From Fibrobacteria bacterium GUT77 (lineage in GTDB: Bacteria; Fibrobacterota; Chitinivibrionia; Chitinivibrionales; Chitinispirillaceae): a DNA stretch of 5,253 bases. This document shows positions 1-5,253 of this stretch, piece by piece. The notes beneath the pieces are model-generated. The model had not been told where the DNA came from. It saw only the letters and a list, made by a program, of their open reading frames with translations, and did no database searches. Positions within the stretch are counted from its first letter, which is position 1. Each line of letters begins with the position of its first letter. The stretch lies in contig LIUJ01000109.1 in assembly GCA_001462255.1 (NCBI GenBank), positions 1-5,253 of the forward strand. Direction: 5' to 3'. A program made the position numbers and the translations under genes.

Positions 1-700
1 GGAAATCACCCCATGTCGTCGTCGCCGCCCCCGCAATAGTCGTCGCGAAACTAACACCAACTGTCGGAGTTCCAGTAATATTTCTGTCTGAGTTAACAAT
101 TTTCGACTTCGGTGAAACCTCTACCGGCGCAATAAAGGCCGGTGAAGCACCAACCGCAGATGTTATCGGGAACAATGTTTGTTCGGCAACGGTAGTACCA
201 AGCACTTTTCCCGATTTCGCAACACCGATCGCAACGTCAAGAACAACATCCGTAGGCGTTCCGGCATTATTCATATATTGCAGAAACACGGGTGTACCGT
301 CACAAACGTTATCGGTAATGTTTGTCGGATTTCCCCACCCGTCCAACCTTACGGTGTCACGGCACTCTATAGACTTTGGATTTACCAACCGCCCTCCGCG
401 CGCGGTGGTCATTTCTACATCCCACCCGTTAGAGTTCGTGGTCACCTTGACGATTCCTAAATTACCGAATTTCGTCGCGGACGGTGTTGAAGCCACGACA
501 AAGCGCAATTCTTCATCCTTTGGATTTTTGGGGTCAACGTCAATCTTCGCAATGGTCTCTATCGTTATGCCCGCTTTCATGCTGGCACCTTCACCTCGAG
601 GGGTACCCGTCACAACAGCCTGCGCCCAAACCCCCACCGTCAATCCGGCAACCGTCAAAGCCGCCGCCGCCAACCTTACTGATGTGTCAAATATTTCCAT
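1..700 (-). CDS. Predicted secreted protein of unknown family, N-terminal part (runs off left edge)
   Basis: This frame is open from an ATG at 700-698 to the left edge, giving 233 codons without a stop. The N-terminus looks like a Sec signal peptide: a short start containing Arg9, a hydrophobic core at about residues 10-26 (LAAAALTVAGLTVGVWA), and a probable signal peptidase I site after the AQA at 26-28. There is no lipobox cysteine, so it is not predicted to be a lipoprotein. The mature part is rich in Thr, Val, Gly and Asn, suggesting beta structure. It has two cysteines (113 and 133) that could form a disulfide, and a GWDVEM motif at 92-97. I do not recognise the family; a surface or adhesin-like beta-sandwich is only a guess. 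The start overlaps the last 14 bases of the kinase gene in another frame, with a weak G-rich stretch (704-708) before it, which suggests translational coupling. Choosing Met41 (580-578) as start would lose the signal peptide, so 700 is preferred. A lower-than-certain confidence reflects the missing C-terminus. Confidence 0.78.
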   Translation of the reverse strand, partial: MEIFDTSVRLAAAALTVAGLTVGVWAQAVVTGTPRGEGASMKAGITIETIAKIDVDPKNPKDEELRFVVASTPSATKFGNLGIVKVTTNSNGWDVEMTTARGGRLVNPKSIECRDTVRLDGWGNPTNITDNVCDGTPVFLQYMNNAGTPTDVVLDVAIGVAKSGKVLGTTVAEQTLFPITSAVGASPAFIAPVEVSPKSKIVNSDRNITGTPTVGVSFATTIAGAATTTWGDF

Positions 701-3077
701 ATACCCCCACAAGCGTTCCGCAAATCCCCGCCGCGCCGTCGAAGTCGCTTGATGTGAACAGCGCGTCGCGGATATCTTCCAACGATTTTGCGGTCGAGCG
801 TTTCCATTGTCTCTCCTTCAATCGGTCGAGGGCGGCGTACGCCGTGTCGTCGTCGTAATTTTCGCAGGCCGATTTTACTATCCGTAACTGTTCAACAAGA
901 TAATCCGTATCTTCCGCCGTACCGTCGTCGTCCGCCTTGTTCACATCGTCCGCTTTATCCGTACCGCCCGCTCCGCCGAATTTCTCAACCAACAATTCCA
1001 GCGCTTTTATAAATCCCCCGATATTGGCGGTTATAAATCCGGTGTCTCCGCTATGCCCGGCCTTTTCCAATTCGGCGGCGGCGCGGGAGGCTTCATTCTC
1101 CCCCACATTCGCCAACGCCGATTTCATGGCGTGGGCGGTTATCGTGAAGAGTTTTACGTTGCCGCTCTCCATCGTTTCCCGCAACGTGACAATCGCCTTC
1201 TCCGCGTCGTTGATGAAATATTTAAGTATTTGCGGATTCAACGCTGAATTGAGCAACTCCGCCGGCTGAACGGAGCGGTCATTGAGCGAAGTCGAAATGC
1301 GGTCATTGAGCGAAGTCGAAATGCGGTCATTGAGCACTTCGGCTCCGCTCTGTGACCGCGAAGTCGAAATGTACTTTTTCGCTTCTTCGGGATATTTGTC
1401 GCGAACAAATTTGTTTAAAACGTCGTTTAGCCAGCGAACGTCAATCGGCTTGGAGATGAACCCGTCGAACCCCTTTTGCATAAACATTATGTCGTTGCCG
1501 ACCAAGGCGTTGGCGGTAAGCGCGACTATCGCGCCGGCGTATCCCAATTCGCGCAATTTTCGCATTGTGTCTATGCCGTCCATATCCGGCATCATCTGAT
1601 CCATAAAAATCACGTCGTAAACTTTGCCGCCTTTCACCTTTTCAATAGCGGCGAAACCGCTGTCCGCCGTTTCTATCGTTAATTTATACCGTGACAACAG
1701 CCCCTCCGCCACGTATAAATTCGTGGACACGTCGTCCACAACCAATACGCTGCCGTACGGCATAGGTTCGTGCGAGATACGCAGATTTGCCGCGCGATTG
1801 CCGTCGTCTAAGGTAAAATCGCGCAACTGTTGCGCAACGTCCGCTCCGATATCGCCGGTTTCGATTTTGGACATATCCAAGATATTATTGATGATACCGA
1901 GCAACCGGCGCCCCGAATCGTATATCCTCTCCGATTCCTTTACGCGGTCGTCCGGCATATTGCCGCGTTCTTGCAGTTGCATTTGCGCTATTCCGATGAT
2001 CGCGTTCAGCGGCGTGCGAATTTCGTGGGACATCGCGGCGAGGAAGTTCGATTTGCTTCGATTCGCCGTCTCCGCCTCGTTCTTTGCCCGTTCGAGGGAT
2101 TCCATCGTTTTCTGTTGTGTTTTGAGAAATGAGGACACGAAGACGTTGAAGACGACGAATATCAGCATTATAACGGCCAGCACTACGAGAAACAACACTG
2201 TCATTGAAGTTTTATAGTCGTCTACGCTGTCCGGCATATAGACGACGGAGTACCAATCTAATTGCGGAATGGAGCCGATTACAATATTCCCGTGCGGTAA
2301 ATCAAACGTCCGCGTTTCGCCCGGGGCAAGACTTTGGGCCGCGGCGCGGACTCCGCCTTTCACGCCGTCGACCGCGTCGTCGATTTTGCTCTTCGAGGAT
2401 ATGAACAAAATATCCCTCGCGCCGGTAATCTCCCCGTCGGCGTTGAAATAATAAAGTTCCGTTCTATCGTCCGCGCCGTTAAAGAGCGCGTTCACAAATT
2501 TTGACAACTCAATGCCGGTGCCCACCATTCCTATAGGCTTTTTGCCGTCGTCGAAGACCGGCGCGTTGATCCAAAGTTTAATCTTTTTGATGGCCGGATT
2601 ATAATTGATGTTGATGTTATACGATTCCGTTTTATAGAGCGTCATCGGGTACCAATAGTTGTCGGGGGAATCGGGATTCACTACAAACGGCGCGTTGTCG
2701 TCGCTGTAAAAGATTTTATCCTTATCGTTGACCCAAAAAACCGATATGCTGCCGAACGCCTCGCGATAGGCGGCTATTTCCCTAAGGGCGTGCTTTTCCA
2801 GGTCGGCGTCGGTCGGATCGGCAAAGTAATCCTTTATAAGCGGTGAACCGGCCATCTTTTTGGTAATGGCGATCTCGTTCATAACGAATCGTTCCAATCG
2901 TATTCGCATGTTTTCGAGCGATTGCGACAAATGGTTTGCCTTGTTCGTCCGAATAATCTGCCGCATGGAAAAGAAAAACGCCGCGCTACCGCATACCAGG
3001 ATGATAAAAAACAGTATGCCCGAAAAGACAATGAACTTGCCGCGCATGGATTTTTTACTATTAGGCATTAATCCCAT
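687..3077 (-). CDS. Membrane hybrid histidine kinase (Cache-HisKA-REC-Hpt) lacking the HATPase_c domain
   Basis: A 796-residue sensor protein of the hybrid kinase family. In order it has: membrane segment 1 (about 14-38); an extracytoplasmic double-Cache-like sensor (about 39-290); membrane segment 2 (about 291-316); a short coiled coil (318-343) with no clear HAMP; HisKA (about 344-408) with His351, Glu352 and Thr355 in HEIRTP; a receiver (about 442-558) with Asp448/Asp449, phosphoacceptor Asp493, Thr521 and Lys543; a repeat-derived linker (570-601); Hpt (about 615-695) with His649 in the HAMKSALANVG motif; an acidic spacer (about 706-724, with KADD twice); and a C-terminal tail typical of this family. 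Members of the family normally carry an ATP-binding domain of roughly 200 residues after HisKA, with N, G1, F and G2 boxes. None is present: residue 408 leads straight into the pre-receiver linker. It should therefore act as a phosphorelay or phosphatase module, or need a partner kinase. The start at 3077 is supported by AAGGTGG at 3082-3088. The stop is TGA at 687-689. Confidence 0.95.
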   Translation of the reverse strand: MGLMPNSKKSMRGKFIVFSGILFFIILVCGSAAFFFSMRQIIRTNKANHLSQSLENMRIRLERFVMNEIAITKKMAGSPLIKDYFADPTDADLEKHALREIAAYREAFGSISVFWVNDKDKIFYSDDNAPFVVNPDSPDNYWYPMTLYKTESYNININYNPAIKKIKLWINAPVFDDGKKPIGMVGTGIELSKFVNALFNGADDRTELYYFNADGEITGARDILFISSKSKIDDAVDGVKGGVRAAAQSLAPGETRTFDLPHGNIVIGSIPQLDWYSVVYMPDSVDDYKTSMTVLFLVVLAVIMLIFVVFNVFVSSFLKTQQKTMESLERAKNEAETANRSKSNFLAAMSHEIRTPLNAIIGIAQMQLQERGNMPDDRVKESERIYDSGRRLLGIINNILDMSKIETGDIGADVAQQLRDFTLDDGNRAANLRISHEPMPYGSVLVVDDVSTNLYVAEGLLSRYKLTIETADSGFAAIEKVKGGKVYDVIFMDQMMPDMDGIDTMRKLRELGYAGAIVALTANALVGNDIMFMQKGFDGFISKPIDVRWLNDVLNKFVRDKYPEEAKKYISTSRSQSGAEVLNDRISTSLNDRISTSLNDRSVQPAELLNSALNPQILKYFINDAEKAIVTLRETMESGNVKLFTITAHAMKSALANVGENEASRAAAELEKAGHSGDTGFITANIGGFIKALELLVEKFGGAGGTDKADDVNKADDDGTAEDTDYLVEQLRIVKSACENYDDDTAYAALDRLKERQWKRSTAKSLEDIRDALFTSSDFDGAAGICGTLVGVYGNI
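1275..1371 (-). repeat. In-frame 24-bp repeat cluster with one nested inverted copy, within the kinase gene
   Basis: Read on the plus strand, two identical 24-bp units lie head to tail at 1275-1298 and 1299-1322 (each begins GCGGTCATTGAGC and ends GAAGTCGAAAT). A third unit is split: its first 13 bases are at 1323-1335 and its remainder is at 1360-1370. Between them, 1336-1359 is exactly 24 bp and, when reverse-complemented, matches the unit at 19 of 24 positions. In the protein these give the 8-residue period ISTSLNDR at about residues 570-601, lying in the linker between receiver and Hpt, where extra sequence should be tolerated. The unit length is a multiple of three, so each added copy keeps the frame. 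It resembles short dispersed palindromic repeats seen in many bacterial genomes, but dispersal cannot be tested in this window. Confidence 0.9.
1323..1359. repeat. Imperfect inverted repeat (hairpin) formed by facing repeat units
   Basis: Bases 1323-1335 pair with 1347-1359 around an 11-base loop (1336-1346). Of 13 stem positions, 11 are Watson-Crick, one is G-T (1330 with 1352) and one is a T-T mismatch (1331 with 1351). The hairpin follows from the opposing orientation of the split unit and the inverted unit of the 24-bp repeat. No T-tract follows on either strand and the site lies inside an open reading frame, so it is not read as a terminator. Confidence 0.8.
1850..1857 (-). other. Join where the HATPase_c domain is missing in the kinase
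   Basis: The HisKA helix ends DMSKIETG at residues 401-408, and residue 409 begins DIGADVAQQLRDF. From family knowledge, sequences like the latter follow the C-terminal edge of the ATPase domain and precede the EPMPYGSVLVVDD start of the receiver. The join therefore falls cleanly at both domain edges, is in frame, and shows no stop codon or low-complexity sequence. It may be an ancestral deletion, or less likely an assembly collapse. The exact break cannot be placed without an intact relative. Confidence 0.75.
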
Positions 3078-3152
3078 TATCCCACCTTCTTAGCTTGTGA
3101 ATATGATTCGGCGATCACGTGCGCGACCGCCGTTATGACGTCAAAAATTACT
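3078..3152. other. 75-bp spacer between the MCP and kinase genes
   Basis: The spacer contains the kinase ribosome-binding site and an imperfect hairpin: 3109-3116 pairs with 3125-3132 (7 of 8 pairs, mismatch at 3114/3127) around an 8-base loop. On the minus strand the hairpin starts about 20 nt after the MCP stop and is not followed by a run of T, so it does not look like a Rho-independent terminator. It could stabilise the MCP end of a shared message or be chance. A TTGACG at 3137-3142 (minus strand) has no -10 box at usable spacing, and I see no promoter. Confidence 0.4.
3082..3090 (-). promoter_or_regulatory. Ribosome-binding site of the hybrid kinase
   Basis: The minus strand reads AGAAGGTGG here, one base from a consensus Shine-Dalgarno, ending 4 nt before the ATG at 3077. 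It favours 3077 over the in-frame Met codons at residues 4 and 11. Confidence 0.75.
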
Positions 3153-5253
3153 TTAAAAATCATTCATTTCGTCGTCGTCAAGCGGTATTATATCTTCCGC
3201 CATGACCGCTTTAGCGAGCTTGGCTGGTATTATCTCCGCCCTTGCCTCCTTAACCTTGTGCCTCCCCAATATCGCTTTTCTCGGCGACGGCAGGTGGGGA
3301 TATTGCGCGGTGTGCCGGCCTTGTTGATTGGCCGCTTGATTACGGCGAACCCCGCCTCCGTGACCGTGGTCGTCGCTCAGTCTGAACGCGTCCACCATGT
3401 TCGCGAGTTCCGCGGCTTGGCTGTTCAGTTCCTCCGCCGCGCTCGCCGACTCCTCGGAGTTGGCGGCGTTTCTTTGCGTTACTTGGTTCATCTGCGCTAC
3501 GGCGGTATTCACCTGCTCGATTCCAAGCGACTGCTCTTTTGACGCGGCGGCGATTTCGGCAATCAGGTCGCCCACCTTAGAGGTGCGGTCGACTATTTGC
3601 CCCAGCGACTTCGCGACCTCCTCCGTTATTTTAACGCCGCTGTCGGCGTTTTTCACCGACGTCTCTATCATAGCGGCGGTATTCCGCGCGGCCTCGGCGC
3701 TGTGCATCGCGAGGTTGCGCACCTCCTCCGCCACAACCGCGAAACCCTTTCCGACCTCGCCCGCCCGCGCCGCCTCAACCGCCGCGTTTAGGGCGAGCAA
3801 ATTCGTTTGGAACGCTATGTCGTCAATCGTCTTAATGATCTTAGCGGTGTTGTCGGACGACTCCTTTATATGGAGGATGGCCTCCGCCATGCGCTTCATC
3901 GACGTATCGCCGCTATCCGCGGCGGCCCGCGCCTCCGTCGCCAAAATCGACGCGTGGTTCGAGGTGTCGGCGTTCTGCTTCGTCATCGACGAGATCTCCT
4001 CAAGGCTCGCCGACACCTCTTCGAGGGAGGCCGCCTGCTCGTTCGACCCCTCCGCCAAGCTCTGCGCGCCCTCCGAAATCTCGCCGCTCGCGCCCTTGAC
4101 GCTCGACACCGCCTCCGATACCGAGGATAGCGCGGTTTCGAGGCTTTGCATAACCGTGTTGATGTTGTCCCTCATTCTCGCGAACTCGCCGGTGTACGCG
4201 CCGGTCAGTCTTTGCGACAAATCTTTGTCGGCCGCCGCTTGCAAAACCCTGCCGCCGTCGTCGATAATCAGGCTGCGCAGGGATTCCACGGTCTTTTTGA
4301 GCGCGCCGGACACCTCGTCCCTATCGCTCTTCAATTCGATTTTCATATCCAAATCGCCCACGGAGATTTTCTTCATGGTTTCCACTACGATTTTCAGAGA
4401 CGCAACCATCTTTCTTAGCGACGCGCCGAGCTCGTCCCTGTCGTCCACATTGGGAACCTCCATGCTGATTTCCCCGTCGGCGATCATGTTCATCGTGCCG
4501 ACGAGCATAAGTTGCAAATCGCCCGCGAACTTGTCCATCAACTTAGCCATAGCGCCGATTTCATCGTTACGGTCCATGTTAAGCCTCGCGCTCAAATGGC
4601 CGCGCCCTATCTCGCCCATCATCTTAACGGTAGCGTCGAGCGGCCTTGTTATGCTGTTTGTGATGTAGATGCCGACAAAGACCGCTATCACGCCGAATAC
4701 AGCCACTATCGCCGCCATTATGATTATAGACGTCGCGATCTGTTTATTCGTGGCCGTTACGTCCATTCCCACGGATGTCATTCCGATTTCCCGACCGGCG
4801 GCGTTGCGGATCGGGGCGTAGTACGTGTAAAAACTCTTTCCGGCGCCGATGGCGTCGCCGATATAATCCTCACCGGACAAAACTTTTTTATATATGGCCT
4901 GATCCGCTTTTGTGCCGATGTTGCGCTTGCCATAGGCGTTTTCGACGGTGCTCGCCACCCGTTCGTCGCCGTTGAAGACGGAAACTTCGGCGCACAGGTA
5001 ATGCTTCATTTTATCGACGAACTTTTCGAGGCTCAGGTTGTAGCCGCCGCTCACCGCGCCGATTACCTTCCCGTTGCCGATAATCGGCGCGGCGTATCGC
5101 AGCGCCATAGAAATTCCGTCGCCCGATTCATATCCGCCCCCGTCCGTGCCGCCAAGCGCCGCCTTGACGCTCGCGAGGTCGGAGATGTTGTCGCCGACCT
5201 CGCTTGGGCGGTCGGAGCGTACAACGACTTTACCGGAGGCGTCCGTTACCGTG
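3153..5253 (-). CDS. Methyl-accepting chemotaxis protein with Cache sensor and tandem HAMP segments (5' end outside window)
   Basis: A transmembrane chemoreceptor that should pass periplasmic ligand signals to CheA/CheW. The frame is open to the right edge, giving 699 visible residues (1 = codon 5252-5250); the ATG at 5108 is internal, because upstream codons encode Cache sequence (VTDASGKVVVRSDRPSEVGD), so the true start and first membrane segment are outside. Visible parts: the end of a Cache sensor (1-172), a membrane segment (about 173-197), a canonical HAMP (198-248), three further HAMP-like segments (about 249-289, 290-329, 330-378), and the signalling hairpin (about 379-624). The hairpin tip is conserved (AFQTNLLALNAAVEAARAGE, 480-499), and Glu/Gln-rich candidate methylation regions flank it (about 405-421 and 598-610). 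A 75-residue tail ends LDDDEMNDF, which may be a degenerate CheR/CheB tether. The stop is TAA at 3153-3155. The gene is probably co-transcribed with the kinase gene, 75 bp downstream. Confidence 0.97.
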   Translation of the reverse strand, partial: TVTDASGKVVVRSDRPSEVGDNISDLASVKAALGGTDGGGYESGDGISMALRYAAPIIGNGKVIGAVSGGYNLSLEKFVDKMKHYLCAEVSVFNGDERVASTVENAYGKRNIGTKADQAIYKKVLSGEDYIGDAIGAGKSFYTYYAPIRNAAGREIGMTSVGMDVTATNKQIATSIIIMAAIVAVFGVIAVFVGIYITNSITRPLDATVKMMGEIGRGHLSARLNMDRNDEIGAMAKLMDKFAGDLQLMLVGTMNMIADGEISMEVPNVDDRDELGASLRKMVASLKIVVETMKKISVGDLDMKIELKSDRDEVSGALKKTVESLRSLIIDDGGRVLQAAADKDLSQRLTGAYTGEFARMRDNINTVMQSLETALSSVSEAVSSVKGASGEISEGAQSLAEGSNEQAASLEEVSASLEEISSMTKQNADTSNHASILATEARAAADSGDTSMKRMAEAILHIKESSDNTAKIIKTIDDIAFQTNLLALNAAVEAARAGEVGKGFAVVAEEVRNLAMHSAEAARNTAAMIETSVKNADSGVKITEEVAKSLGQIVDRTSKVGDLIAEIAAASKEQSLGIEQVNTAVAQMNQVTQRNAANSEESASAAEELNSQAAELANMVDAFRLSDDHGHGGGVRRNQAANQQGRHTAQYPHLPSPRKAILGRHKVKEARAEIIPAKLAKAVMAEDIIPLDDDEMNDF

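Noticed and set aside
101..111. TTTCGACTTCG matching 11 bases of the reverse complement of the 24-bp repeat.
   Set aside because: The match stops after 11 bases, lies in coding sequence (SPKSKI) and has no adjacent half-unit, so it is probably coincidence.
318..752. A 144-codon open frame on the plus strand near the left edge.
   Set aside because: The minus-strand frame covering the same bases has a signal peptide, fits the direction of its neighbours and is open to the edge. The plus frame has no domain or credible ribosome-binding site.
1275..1371. The 24-bp repeat cluster as a CRISPR array.
   Set aside because: Units are directly tandem with no spacers, shorter than usual CRISPR repeats, and inside an open reading frame.
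3109..3132. A hairpin after the MCP stop as an intrinsic terminator.
   Set aside because: No T-tract follows it on the minus strand, the stem has a mismatch, and the next gene starts within 75 bp in the same direction.
3116..3143. Palindromes CACGTG (3116-3121) and TGACGTCA (3136-3143) as operator sites.
   Set aside because: They are short, occur once each, and are not positioned against any recognisable promoter; chance is sufficient.
3397..4668. A 423-codon open frame on the plus strand, antisense to the MCP gene.
   Set aside because: It lies wholly over a well-conserved chemoreceptor gene. Its product is Ser/Ala/Leu-rich with no recognisable domain, as expected for a shadow frame opposite Ala- and Ser-rich coding sequence.

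Overview
This window holds three genes, all on the minus strand, so transcription runs from right to left. In that order they are a transmembrane methyl-accepting chemotaxis protein (MCP) whose start lies beyond the right edge, a membrane-bound hybrid histidine kinase, and the first 233 codons of a predicted secreted protein that runs off the left edge. The MCP and kinase genes are 75 bp apart. The kinase and secreted-protein genes overlap by 14 bp. There is no convincing terminator or promoter between them, so a single transcript is plausible. Coding density is close to 100%, and the only non-coding stretch is the 75-bp gap.

The kinase is the most unusual gene. It has two membrane segments around a Cache-like sensor, a complete HisKA box with the phospho-accepting His351, a complete receiver (Asp493), a complete Hpt domain (His649) and a conserved C-terminal tail. 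The ATP-binding catalytic (HATPase_c) domain that should lie between HisKA and the receiver is absent. Residue 408, the end of the HisKA helix, is followed directly by the short linker that normally comes after the ATPase domain. The reading frame is intact across the join, so the predicted protein cannot autophosphorylate by the usual route. In the linker between receiver and Hpt, a 24-bp repeat with an 8-codon period is inserted in frame, with one copy nested in inverted orientation inside another.

The MCP has the end of a periplasmic Cache sensor, one visible membrane segment, about four tandem HAMP-like segments, a full cytoplasmic signalling hairpin with a conserved tip, and a 75-residue tail ending in an acidic stretch that may be a degenerate CheR/CheB tether. 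The secreted protein has a clear Sec signal peptide, no lipobox, and a mature part that looks beta-rich. I do not recognise its family.

Organism: the hybrid-kinase type, with its characteristic sequence just before the receiver, is known to me from anaerobic clostridia, spirochaetes such as Treponema, and Fibrobacterota. Together with the Cache-type chemoreceptor and mid-range GC content this suggests a motile anaerobe, perhaps gut-associated. The phylum cannot be fixed from this window. The three genes read as a sense-and-respond cluster: a chemoreceptor, a phosphorelay protein that probably depends on another kinase, and an exported product. Their functional link is inferred from position only.
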